Both the position numbers and the translations under genes were made by a program. Positions 8,657 through 16,272 of a DNA stretch of 64,000 bases are shown in pieces. The notes beneath the pieces were generated by a model that ran no database searches, was not told where the DNA came from, and worked only from the letters and a program-made list of their open reading frames with translations. Positions within the stretch are counted from its first letter, which is position 1. Each line of letters begins with the position of its first letter. Origin of the DNA: an uncultured Thiohalocapsa sp. GTDB taxonomy: Bacteria; Pseudomonadota; Gammaproteobacteria; Chromatiales; Chromatiaceae. Location: contig NZ_CAJXYK010000035.1 of NCBI RefSeq assembly GCF_913063425.1, forward strand, positions 1 through 64,000. The letters are read 5' to 3'.

Positions 8657-10555
8657 CTAAGCCAGCTGCCGCACCAGCTCCGCGTTCTCGCGCAGCATGC
8701 CGGCGAAGTGGCGGGCCATGTTGGCGAGCATGTGCTCGCGGATGGCCGGGTCCAGCGCCGCGAAGGGCACCTCCAGGCAAGTGAGGTCGGTGCTGGCGGT
8801 GACGTTGGCGGTGCGCCGCTCGCGGTCCAGGATGCCGATCTCGCCGAACACGGTACCCGGGCCCAGGGTGGTGAGCCGCACCCGCCGGCCGCCAATGCCG
8901 CCGCCGGTCCCGCCGCCGGTGCCCACCCAGACCTCGGCCTCGCCGGCGATGACGAAGAAGAGGCTCTGCGCCGCGTCGCCGATGCTCACCACCGCCGCCC
9001 CCGCAGGATAGTGCAGCTCGCGGCCGGCGGCGCGCACGGCCGCGAGCTGTGCATCGGTCAGCCCCCGGCCCAGGTAGTGGGTGCGCAGGTCGGCGCCGTC
9101 CACCTGGGCGGCGGCGAGGCCGGCGGCGTCCACCAGCCGCTGCTCGCAGGTCTCCACCGCCCGGTCCGTGTCGTCGAAGCGCAGCCAGTCGGCGCTGCCG
9201 GCGGCGTCGGTCTTCTGCAGCAGCCGGCGGAAGCCGTACAGGTGCATGGTCTCGGTGAAGTAGAGGCGCTTGCCGGCGGCGCCGACCCGCTCAGCGAGGC
9301 GCAGCAGCAGCCGCGCCGCTGCATCGCCCACGCCCACCACGCGCTTGAAGTCCACCACCAGGCACTCCGCCGTGTCGAGATCGCCGAGCATCGCCAGCTC
9401 CACCGACTCGGCGCTGCCGAACACCAGCTCCCCCTGCAGCTCGTAGACCCGCACCCGGCCGCCCTCCGCCGCGAGCACGGCCTGCTCGGCGGGGCTGCGC
9501 TCGCGCCGGGAGCGCAGCTGCCGGCAATCCCAGCTGCGCCGCAGCACGGTGGCCGAGGTCGCCCGGGCGACGTTGAACATGTGCAGGCCGAAGTCCTGGG
9601 AAATCCGCTCGCAGGCGGCGATGCCGCGCACGCTGTTGCCCTTGGCGTCCAGCGGCGGCGAGAACACGCCGAGCCCGAACTGCCCCGGCAGCACGGCCAT
9701 GATGCCGCCGCCGACACCGCTCTTGGCCGGCATGCCGACGTTGAAGACCCAGCCGCCGGAGTAGTCGTACATGCCGCAGGTGCTCATGACGCTCAGCACC
9801 TTGTCCACGTAGCGGCGCTTCAGCGCCACCACGCCGGTGACCGGGTTGACGCCGCCGTTGGCGAGACAGGCGCCCATGAGCGCCAGGTCCCGGGCGGTGA
9901 CGCGGATGGAGCACTGCTGGAAGTAGAGGTCCGTGGCCTCCTCCGGCGAGCGCTCAAGGATGCCGTAACCCCGCAGCAGATGCGCGATGGCCCGGTTGCG
10001 GTGGCCGGTGTCGCGCTCGGAGGTGAACACCGCCGTGTCGATGTCCATGTCGCGGCCGGTGTAGCGCGCGAAGGTGGCGAGCAGCCGCTCCAGCGCGGGC
10101 GCCTGGTCGTTGCGCACCAGGGCCGTGGTGGCGATGGCGCCCGCGTTGATCATGGGATTGAGCGGCCGGCCGCTGCCGGGCTCCAGACTGATGGAGTTGA
10201 AGGCCTCGCCGGAGGGCTCGACGCCCACCCTGGCCAGCACCGCGTCCAGGCCGTGGTCCTCCAGCGCCAGCCCATAGGCGATGGCCTTGGAAATGGACTG
10301 AATGGTGAACGGCCGGCGTGACTCGCCGGTCTGGTAGACATGGCCGTCCACGGTAGCCAGCGCGATGCCGAACCAGCCCGGATCGGCGCGGGTCAGCTCG
10401 GGGATGTAGTCCGCCAGGGCGCCGTCGGCAAGCCCCGCCAGCGCCGCGTGCAGCTCCTCCAGGTAGTCCTGCAGCGGCGCCGCGGCGAGGGCGGCAGCGA
10501 TGCTGCCGTCCCCACGGCCCGGCTGCCGTGGCGCGGCCTGCAAGGCCTCAGCCAC
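8657..10555 (-). CDS. glsA: Glutaminase A fused to STAS and cyclic-nucleotide-binding domains
   Basis: 632 residues. Residues about 25-335 are a serine-dependent glutaminase (glutamine to glutamate plus ammonia): SISK at 87-90 supplies the nucleophile Ser and Lys, followed by NPMINAGAI, YDYSGGWVFNVGMPAKSGVGGG and SPPLDAKGNSV. After a short Arg-rich linker, residues about 350-460 look like a STAS domain (VYELQGELVFGSAESVELA ... LVVDFKRVVGVGDAAARLLL). The C-terminal about 130 residues are a cNMP-binding/Crp-like effector domain (AGAAVVSIGDAAQSLFFVIA ... GTVFGEIGILDRERRTANV). Such a layout implies allosteric control of glutaminase. It overlaps the end of the upstream membrane-protein gene by eight bases. 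Confidence 0.93.
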   Translation of the reverse strand: MAEALQAAPRQPGRGDGSIAAALAAAPLQDYLEELHAALAGLADGALADYIPELTRADPGWFGIALATVDGHVYQTGESRRPFTIQSISKAIAYGLALEDHGLDAVLARVGVEPSGEAFNSISLEPGSGRPLNPMINAGAIATTALVRNDQAPALERLLATFARYTGRDMDIDTAVFTSERDTGHRNRAIAHLLRGYGILERSPEEATDLYFQQCSIRVTARDLALMGACLANGGVNPVTGVVALKRRYVDKVLSVMSTCGMYDYSGGWVFNVGMPAKSGVGGGIMAVLPGQFGLGVFSPPLDAKGNSVRGIAACERISQDFGLHMFNVARATSATVLRRSWDCRQLRSRRERSPAEQAVLAAEGGRVRVYELQGELVFGSAESVELAMLGDLDTAECLVVDFKRVVGVGDAAARLLLRLAERVGAAGKRLYFTETMHLYGFRRLLQKTDAAGSADWLRFDDTDRAVETCEQRLVDAAGLAAAQVDGADLRTHYLGRGLTDAQLAAVRAAGRELHYPAGAAVVSIGDAAQSLFFVIAGEAEVWVGTGGGTGGGIGGRRVRLTTLGPGTVFGEIGILDRERRTANVTASTDLTCLEVPFAALDPAIREHMLANMARHFAGMLRENAELVRQLA

Positions 10556-11666
10556 GCTCCATCAGCACGCGCAGATCGAGCACCGCGGCGTTGGCACGCG
10601 ACATGTAGGACGCCAGCACCAGCGAGTGGTTGGCCAGCATGCCGAAGCCGTGTCCGTTCAGCACCACCGGCGAGCGCTTGAACATGGTGGCGTATTCCAG
10701 ATCGCGAATGATCTGCTGCATCGACACCTCGGCGTTCTTCTGCCGCAGCACCGGCGCGAAGTCCACGGCCAGCGCCTTCATCATATGCAGCAGGGCCCAG
10801 GAGTAGCCGCGGGCCTCGAAGAAGACGTTGTCGATCTGGGTCCAATCGGTGCGCCGCACGCCCTGTGATCCGTCGGCGTTCAGCGGCTGCGCGCCTTCGC
10901 CGACTTCGGCGCCCAGCGCCGCGATCAGCTCGTCGTCGCCGACGCTCGCGGACAGCCGCTGACCGTAGCTGCCGAGGCGCTTCTCCACCACCATCAGATA
11001 GGCGCGGAGGTTGTCGGCGCGGGCGTAGAAGCGCGCCCGCGGGTTGCCCGAGACCAGCTCCTGCAGGTAGCGATCGAGCGCCGCAAGGCCCTCTTTGTAC
11101 TCCTCTTCCGCGGACGGCAGGATCCAGGACTCCGCGTCGAAGTTGAACTTGGAATCGGCGTTCTTGAGGTCTTCGTTCTCGATGGACTGGGTCTGGGAGC
11201 GACTGAAGTCGTTCCGCAGGGCGCGCACCGAGTCGCGCAGCTCCGTCAGCAGGCCGTATTCCCAGGACGGCATGTTGTCCATGAAGATGGCCGGGGGCAT
11301 GAGGTCGTTGCGCAGATAGCCGCCCGGCTTGTGCAGCAGGGTATCGGCCACCTTGATGGCGCTGGAGACCGTGGCGGCGCCCGGTACGTGCTCTGCGTCC
11401 TCGCCGATGAGCGTCTGCATATTCGCCGTGACGTCGAATTTCGGCGGCTGCAGGGACCACCAGAGGCTGAGACCAAACAGGACGACGCCGATCAGCACAA
11501 TGGCAACGGCGCCCCAGCGCAGCGCCCCGCCGTGCCCGCCGCCGCGGCGATCCGTTTCTTTTTCCGATGTGTCTTCGACGTTTTGCTTCGTGTCGGAGCG
11601 GGGAGGAGGAGCACTCTCGTCCGATCGCAGGATACGATCGGCATCGCTCAGGGAGCCGTTGGACAT
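10548..11666 (-). CDS. DUF2333-family inner-membrane protein
   Basis: 372 residues, start MSNGSLSDADRIL with AGAGG eight bases upstream. Residues 1-48 are charged and probably cytoplasmic, 50-70 form one transmembrane helix (GAVAIVLIGVVLFGLSLWW), and the remainder is a large periplasmic domain with KPGGYLRNDLMPPAIFMDNM, DFSRSQTQS and NADSKFNFDAESWILPSAE, which are hallmarks of the DUF2333 family. The family has no settled function. The last eight bases overlap the glutaminase gene (ATGGCTGA), so the pair forms an operon with coupled translation and could act together. Confidence 0.85.
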   Translation of the reverse strand: MSNGSLSDADRILRSDESAPPPRSDTKQNVEDTSEKETDRRGGGHGGALRWGAVAIVLIGVVLFGLSLWWSLQPPKFDVTANMQTLIGEDAEHVPGAATVSSAIKVADTLLHKPGGYLRNDLMPPAIFMDNMPSWEYGLLTELRDSVRALRNDFSRSQTQSIENEDLKNADSKFNFDAESWILPSAEEEYKEGLAALDRYLQELVSGNPRARFYARADNLRAYLMVVEKRLGSYGQRLSASVGDDELIAALGAEVGEGAQPLNADGSQGVRRTDWTQIDNVFFEARGYSWALLHMMKALAVDFAPVLRQKNAEVSMQQIIRDLEYATMFKRSPVVLNGHGFGMLANHSLVLASYMSRANAAVLDLRVLMERG

Positions 11667-12018
11667 GTCTGATACCTCTTGAAATTTGGCTTGTCGCACA
11701 TGGCAGTCGGCACGCGGCGCGTGGCCCGGTGCCGCCTGACCGTCCTGACAGGCGACGGGCGCAGTCCAGGCCGGGGACGCGCGGGCCGCATCGTGCCGGA
11801 AGGCTGTTGCTCGCCATCCGGGTTTCCGCATGCCGATTGTGCTTGAGTCTCCGCGCACGTTACACCCGAACCCGGCGATTGCAAGCGCCTGCGCAGACCC
11901 AGGTCATCGCGGCCCGTGGCGGGCACAACGTCTATGGTCGCGGCGTCCTGCGCCCGTTGCGCACTTCGATGAATCCGAATATTGTGCCGCGGTCGTGGAG
12001 ATCGGGCATCCCCCGTCC
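11667..12018. other. Divergent intergenic region (352 bp)
   Basis: Spacer between the DUF2333 gene and the Mrp operon. It carries a promoter candidate for the Mrp side at 11957-11985. No open frame with coding character was seen here. Confidence 0.6.
11957..11985 (+). promoter_or_regulatory. Candidate sigma-70 promoter of the Mrp operon
   Basis: TTGCGC (-35) and TATTGT (-10) are separated by exactly 17 bases. The predicted start of transcription near 11992 lies about 27 bases before the ATG of the first antiporter gene. The base composition is distinctly less GC-rich than its surroundings. Confidence 0.45.
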
Positions 12019-12696
12019 ATGTTAACGCCGACCCGCTCGACAGACATCCATCAGGCGCCGACCGTGGCCGACGCAACCCACTCCCCTGCCCCTGCCAACC
12101 TGCTGCGCTGGACCGCACGTCTCGCGCTCTTCGCGCTCGTCTGGCTGGTGCTGGTGGGCACCGACCCACTGTCGTGGATCGTCGGTGTGCCGACGGTGCT
12201 GCTCGCCGCCTTCGCCGCGGCGCGGCTGTCCACGCTGGTGGGCGCAGACCCGAAGCCCCTGCGGCTGATCGGCTTCGTGCCCTTCTTCGTGTGGGAGTCC
12301 ATCCTCGGCGGCCTCGACGTCGCCCGGCGCGTGCTGGCGCCCCGACTGCGCATCGACCCCGCGCTGGTGAGCTACCGCCCGCGCCTGACAAACCCTGCCG
12401 CCCAGGTGGTGTTCCTGGACACCATCAGCCTGCTGCCGGGTACCCTGTCGGCGGACATCCGCAACGGACTGGTGCAGGTGCATGCGCTGGATGGGGAGCC
12501 ATCGGTGCTGGCGGGCCTGGAGCGCCTGGAGAACCGCGTGGCCCGCCTGTTCGGCGAGACACTCACAGGCGCACCCATGGTGACCGTCACCAGTTGCGCC
12601 CGTGAAGACGCCCTGGCACTGGCGCGGGCCGAGGCGCAGGCGGCGCTCCCGCCGACGCCCGCAGCCGAGCCGGCCGCGGAGAGCCGCGATGCCTGA
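12019..12696 (+). CDS. mrpE: Mrp-type Na+/H+ antiporter subunit E
   Basis: About 225 residues from ATG 12019; a GTG at 12064 is an alternative start. It has two N-terminal membrane helices (LALFALVWLVLVGTD and WIVGVPTVLLAAFAAARL), a segment PFFVWESILGGLDVARRVL, and VFLDTISLLPGTLSADI, the conserved LPGT motif of MrpE/MnhE. The C-terminal tail is unusually Ala/Pro/Glu-rich. Subunit E is an accessory part of the hetero-oligomeric cation/proton antiporter in the inner membrane. It is first in an operon with every following gene overlapping or closely spaced. Confidence 0.88.
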   Translation: MLTPTRSTDIHQAPTVADATHSPAPANLLRWTARLALFALVWLVLVGTDPLSWIVGVPTVLLAAFAAARLSTLVGADPKPLRLIGFVPFFVWESILGGLDVARRVLAPRLRIDPALVSYRPRLTNPAAQVVFLDTISLLPGTLSADIRNGLVQVHALDGEPSVLAGLERLENRVARLFGETLTGAPMVTVTSCAREDALALARAEAQAALPPTPAAEPAAESRDA

Positions 12697-12952
12697 TTTC
12701 CTGCTCGCCATGGCGCTGGTGCTGCTGCTCACCATGTCCGCCGGCCTGGCGCGGGTGGTGATCGGGCCCACGCCTGCGGACCGCATGATGGCGGCGCAGC
12801 TGCTCGGCACCTCCGGCATCGCTGTGCTGCTGCTGCTGGCGCTGTCGCTGGACGTGCCGGCGCTGCTGGACGTGGCCCTGATCTTCGCCCTGCTCGCGGC
12901 CGTTGCCGTGGCCGCCTTCACCCGTCGCCGCGCGGGCCGGGACCAGGCCTGA
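12689..12952 (+). CDS. mrpF: Mrp-type antiporter subunit F
   Basis: 87 residues with three membrane helices. The conserved ARVVIGPTPADRMMAAQLLGT block between helices 1 and 2 is diagnostic of MrpF/MnhF/PhaF. It overlaps the preceding gene by eight bases (ATGCCTGA). MrpF is a small core-associated subunit of the antiporter. The C-terminus is Arg-rich and cytoplasmic. Confidence 0.92.
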   Translation: MPDFLLAMALVLLLTMSAGLARVVIGPTPADRMMAAQLLGTSGIAVLLLLALSLDVPALLDVALIFALLAAVAVAAFTRRRAGRDQA

Positions 12953-12970
12953 GCACCTTCAGCACCGCCC

Positions 12971-13067
12971 CAGCATCCGACACAGCATCCGACACAGCAT
13001 CCGACACAGCATCCGACCCAGCACCCGAACCGGCATCCGACTCAGTATCCGACCCGGCATCCGGGCA
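12971..13067 (+). repeat. 12-bp tandem repeat in the Mrp operon
   Basis: About four near-perfect copies of CAGCATCCGACA followed by four degenerate ones fill most of the 171-base gap between subunits F and G. No other gene junction in the first part of this operon has a gap this size, so the array is probably an expansion. Confidence 0.85.
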
Positions 13068-13123
13068 CCGTACATCCAAGCACCAGCCCAAACGCCCGCC
13101 GCCGTCGCCGACCCACGCCCGCC

Positions 13124-13429
13124 ATGTCCACGGAAGCCATCCTGCACGCCCTCGCCGCCGTCTGCATCGTCCTGGGCACCACCTTCTTCCTCGCCGGCAC
13201 CATCGGGCTGCTGCGTCTGCCGGACCTGTTCAGCCGCCTGCATGCGCTGACCAAGGCGGACAACCTGGGGCTCGGGCTGGTCATGCTGGGCCTCATCCTA
13301 TACGACCCCAACCCCTTCTACGCCGTGAAGCTCCTGATCCTGTGGGTGCTGGTGATGGTCTCCGGTGCCACCGGTGCTCACCTCATCGCCAAGCGTGCGC
13401 TGCGCGGCGACGGCGAGGACGCGCCATGA
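13124..13429 (+). CDS. mrpG: Mrp-type antiporter subunit G
   Basis: 101 residues, three helices. GTTFFLAGTIGLLRLPDLFS and RLHALTKADNLG match the conserved RLPDxxxRxHA(x)TKAxT block of MrpG/MnhG. The stop overlaps the next start (ATGA). MrpG is a small membrane subunit needed for assembly of the antiporter. Confidence 0.93.
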   Translation: MSTEAILHALAAVCIVLGTTFFLAGTIGLLRLPDLFSRLHALTKADNLGLGLVMLGLILYDPNPFYAVKLLILWVLVMVSGATGAHLIAKRALRGDGEDAP

Positions 13430-13707
13430 GCCAGCTGACGCTGCTGATCGTCTTCGACGCGGTGCTGCTGGTGACGCTGCTGGTACTGGCCTTCGCCGCC
13501 GTGCTGAGCCCCGAGCCGCGGCGGGCGGTGATGCTCTTCATCGCCTTCGGCCTGTGGCTGTCACTGATCTGGGCACGGCTGCAGGCCCCGGATGTGGCCC
13601 TGGCGGAGGCCGCCATCGGCGCCGGCCTCGGCGGCGCGCTGATGCTGGCGGCGGCGCGCCGGGCGGCCCGCACCGCGAGCCGAAGTCGCGGGGACGACGC
13701 GTCATGA
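13426..13707 (+). CDS. DUF4040 subunit (MrpA C-terminal/MbhD-like)
   Basis: 93 residues with about three helices. AVLSPEPRRAVMLFIAFGLW and LQAPDVALAEAAIGAGLGGA match the DUF4040 domain, found at the C-terminus of large MrpA proteins or as a separate subunit in archaeal Mbh-type complexes and some bacterial antiporters. The conserved Asp/Glu (PDVALAEAAIG) lies in a helix thought to take part in ion transfer in this family. It overlaps both neighbours by four bases. Confidence 0.85.
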   Translation: MSQLTLLIVFDAVLLVTLLVLAFAAVLSPEPRRAVMLFIAFGLWLSLIWARLQAPDVALAEAAIGAGLGGALMLAAARRAARTASRSRGDDAS

Positions 13708-14489
13708 GCGCGCCTGCCGGCCTGGACCGCGCCACTGAGCGCAGCCGCGACCTGCGCCTGCTGCTGGCGGTGCTGCTCACGCTCCTCGGCGTGGCCCTGA
13801 CACTGGTGTACCTGATTGCGCTCAACGCCGGCGCCGCCCCCCGGCTTGCGGACCTGGCCTACGAGCGCCTGCCCAGCACCGGCGTGCAGAACCCGGTCAC
13901 GGCGGTGCTGCTCAACTACCGCGCCTACGACACCCTGATGGAGCTCGCCGTGCTGCTGGCGGCACTGCTCGGCATCTGGGCGCTCGGGCCGGCGCCGCCG
14001 GGCTTCCAGCGCTCCGGGGCCGTGCTGGCGGCTATGGTGTCCTGGGTGGTGCCGCTGCTCATCGTCACCGGCGGCTACATGCTCTGGGTGGGCGGCTACG
14101 CCCCGGGTGGCGCTTTCCAGGCGGGCGCATTGCTCGGGGCCGCCGGCGTCATCGTGCGCCTGGCCGGCGACCCTCGCGCCGGGCTGCCCGGCGAGGCCGC
14201 CCAGCGCTGGCTCCTGGTGGCCGGCGTGCTGGTGTTCACGCTGGTGGGGCTCGGGCTCATGGCCTTCGGCGCGGGCTTCCTCACGTATCCGCCGACGCTC
14301 GCCAAGTGGCTCATCCTGCTCATCGAGGCAGCGGCCACCGTCGCCATCGGCGCGGCGCTGGCAGCGGCCTACGTCGGCGGCCGCCCCCCAGGCCCGGATG
14401 CCCGACCAACGGCGGAAGACGAAGACGCGCTGACTCCGGCGCAGACGCCCGCGAATCCGCCGGCCCCGCCCCTCGACCCACGCCCCTAG
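13704..14489 (+). CDS. mrpB: MbhE-like/MrpB fusion subunit
   Basis: 261 residues. The first about 95 residues resemble the MbhE-type segment that is fused to MrpA elsewhere (RLADLAYERLPSTGVQNPVT, AVLLNYRAYDTLMELAVLL); residues about 110-220 are the MrpB domain (VPLLIVTGGYMLWVGGYAPG, GAFQAGALLGAAGVI). The tail is Pro/Ala/Asp-rich. About seven membrane helices are visible. The fusion completes the set of parts normally carried by the C-terminus of a big MrpA. Confidence 0.85.
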   Translation: MSAPAGLDRATERSRDLRLLLAVLLTLLGVALTLVYLIALNAGAAPRLADLAYERLPSTGVQNPVTAVLLNYRAYDTLMELAVLLAALLGIWALGPAPPGFQRSGAVLAAMVSWVVPLLIVTGGYMLWVGGYAPGGAFQAGALLGAAGVIVRLAGDPRAGLPGEAAQRWLLVAGVLVFTLVGLGLMAFGAGFLTYPPTLAKWLILLIEAAATVAIGAALAAAYVGGRPPGPDARPTAEDEDALTPAQTPANPPAPPLDPRP

Positions 14490-14500
14490 CCGCTTGCTCC

Positions 14501-14797
14501 ATGCTGATCGCACAGTTCCTTTACGGCGGCGCCGGCCTCGTGCTTTTCACGCTGGGCCTTTGGTCTTTCCTGGTGCACGAGCCGCTGCTGCGCAAGATCA
14601 TCGCCCTCAATGTCACCGGCGCCGGCGTCTTCCATGTGCTCATCGCCATCGCCTACCGCGGTGACGCCGCCCCACCTGACCCGGTGCCCCACGCGCTGGT
14701 GCTGACGGGCATCGTCGTCGCGGTGAGCGCCACCGCGCTCGCGCTGATGCTGGGCGCCCGCCTCCAGGACGCGGACGAGGAAGACCAAACCCCATGA
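14501..14797 (+). CDS. mrpC: Mrp-type antiporter subunit C (NuoK-like)
   Basis: 98 residues, three helices, in the NuoK/MrpC fold. FTLGLWSFLVHEPLLRKIIALNV and HALVLTGIVVAVSATALALML correspond to the conserved NuoK helices; the usual membrane Glu lies in the HEPLLRK region and the Pro-His-Ala-Leu-Val-Leu-Thr-Gly-Ile-Val motif is kept. The stop overlaps the next start (ATGA). Confidence 0.9.
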   Translation: MLIAQFLYGGAGLVLFTLGLWSFLVHEPLLRKIIALNVTGAGVFHVLIAIAYRGDAAPPDPVPHALVLTGIVVAVSATALALMLGARLQDADEEDQTP

Positions 14798-16272
14798 GCG
14801 ATGCCGCGTTGACGCATCCGCTGGTGCTCTGCATCGCACTGCCGCTGCTGGGCGCGATGCTGGTGACGGCGCTGCCGCGCTGGTCCGTGCGGCTCGGCAT
14901 ACTGGCGGCGGTGGCAACGGCCGCCGCGGCGGTGGCGCTGGCCGCGACGGTCTGGCAGCAGGGCACCCTGCACCTGATGCTGGGCGGCTGGGACCGGCAG
15001 CTGGCCATTGCGCTGCGGGCGGACGGCATCGCCACCGCCCTGGTGCTCATGGCCAACCTGGTGGCGCTCGGCATCAGCGTCTATGCCAGCGGCTACTTCC
15101 ACGACCGGGTGCGGGTGCGCTCCTTCTGGCCGCTGTGGCTGCTGCTGTGGGCGGGGCTGAACGGGCTCTTCCTCGCCGGGGACCTGTTCAACCTGTACGT
15201 GATGCTGGAGCTGCTCGGCATCGCCGCGGCGGCCCTCGGCGCCCTCACCGGCAACCGCGACGCCGTGGCCGCGAACCTGCGCTACCTGCTGGTGGGGCTG
15301 CTCGGCAGCATCAGCTATCTGCTCGGCGTGGCCCTGCTCTACACCGCCTACGGCACCCTGGATCTGGGGCTGCTGGCGGCGGGCATTGCGGACAGTCCGC
15401 AGCTCTTGGCCGTCAACGCCGCGGCCATGACCCTGATGGTGGCGGGGCTCGCGCTCAAGGCGGCGCTCTTCCCGCTGCATTTCTGGCTGCCGCCGGCGCA
15501 CGCCAATGCCCCCGCACCGGTAAGTGCGGCGCTGTCGGCGCTGGTGGTGAAGGCGGTGTTCTATCTCATCCTGCGGCTGTGGCTGGACCTGTTCTGGCCC
15601 ATCACGGGCATGGCGGCGGCCATGCTGCCGGCCCTGCTCGGCGCCGTGGCCATCGTCTGGGGGTCCTGGCGGGCGCTGCGGGCGGAGCGGCTCAAGCTGC
15701 TCGCGGCCTACTCCACCGTGGCGCAGATCGGCTACCTGTTCCTGTTCCTGCCGCTGCTGGCGGCAACCCCGCCCGGCCCGGCGCGGGACGACCTGCTGGC
15801 AGCCCTGCTGCTGATGGCGGTGACCCACGGTTTCGCCAAGGCCGGGTTCTTTCTGGCCGCCGGGCTGGTGCAGACCAACGCCGGGCACGACCGCATCGAC
15901 GACCTGGGCGGCACCGCGCAGCGGCTGCCGGCGACGACCTTCGCCATCGCCCTGTCCGGCTCCGCCCTCATCGGCCTGCCGCCGAGTGGGAGCTTCATCG
16001 GCAAATGGCTCCTGATGCAGAGCGCCATCGCCACCGGTCAGTGGTGGTGGGTCATCGTGGTCACCACCGGCAGCCTGCTGGCGTCCGCCTATGTGTTCCG
16101 GGTGCTGAGCCGCGCCTTCGGCCTGGAGCCGACGCCCATGCGCTTCATCACCGACGCCCGGGCCGAGGTGCCGGCGCTGACCCTGGCGCTGGTGTCGGTG
16201 GCGGTGCTGGGGCTCGCCTCCGGTCCGGTGTGGACACTGCTGGGCTTGAGCGCCGCGGGAGTTGGGGCATGA
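14794..16272 (+). CDS. mrpD: Mrp-type antiporter proton-conducting subunit D (first copy)
   Basis: 492 residues, about 14 helices, in the NuoL/M/N family. Landmarks are LFNLYVMLELLGIAAAALGA (the key Glu of TM5), LMVAGLALKAALFPLHFWLP (lysine of TM7 and the HFWLP loop), AHANAPAPVSAALSALVVKA, and LLAAYSTVAQIGYL. The residues that carry protons in complex I homologues are present. It overlaps the next D-like gene by four bases. Confidence 0.92.
   Translation: MSDAALTHPLVLCIALPLLGAMLVTALPRWSVRLGILAAVATAAAAVALAATVWQQGTLHLMLGGWDRQLAIALRADGIATALVLMANLVALGISVYASGYFHDRVRVRSFWPLWLLLWAGLNGLFLAGDLFNLYVMLELLGIAAAALGALTGNRDAVAANLRYLLVGLLGSISYLLGVALLYTAYGTLDLGLLAAGIADSPQLLAVNAAAMTLMVAGLALKAALFPLHFWLPPAHANAPAPVSAALSALVVKAVFYLILRLWLDLFWPITGMAAAMLPALLGAVAIVWGSWRALRAERLKLLAAYSTVAQIGYLFLFLPLLAATPPGPARDDLLAALLLMAVTHGFAKAGFFLAAGLVQTNAGHDRIDDLGGTAQRLPATTFAIALSGSALIGLPPSGSFIGKWLLMQSAIATGQWWWVIVVTTGSLLASAYVFRVLSRAFGLEPTPMRFITDARAEVPALTLALVSVAVLGLASGPVWTLLGLSAAGVGA

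Noticed and set aside
12971-13067. Possible CRISPR-like array
   Set aside because: The units are 12 bp, contiguous and without spacers, so it is a simple tandem repeat.
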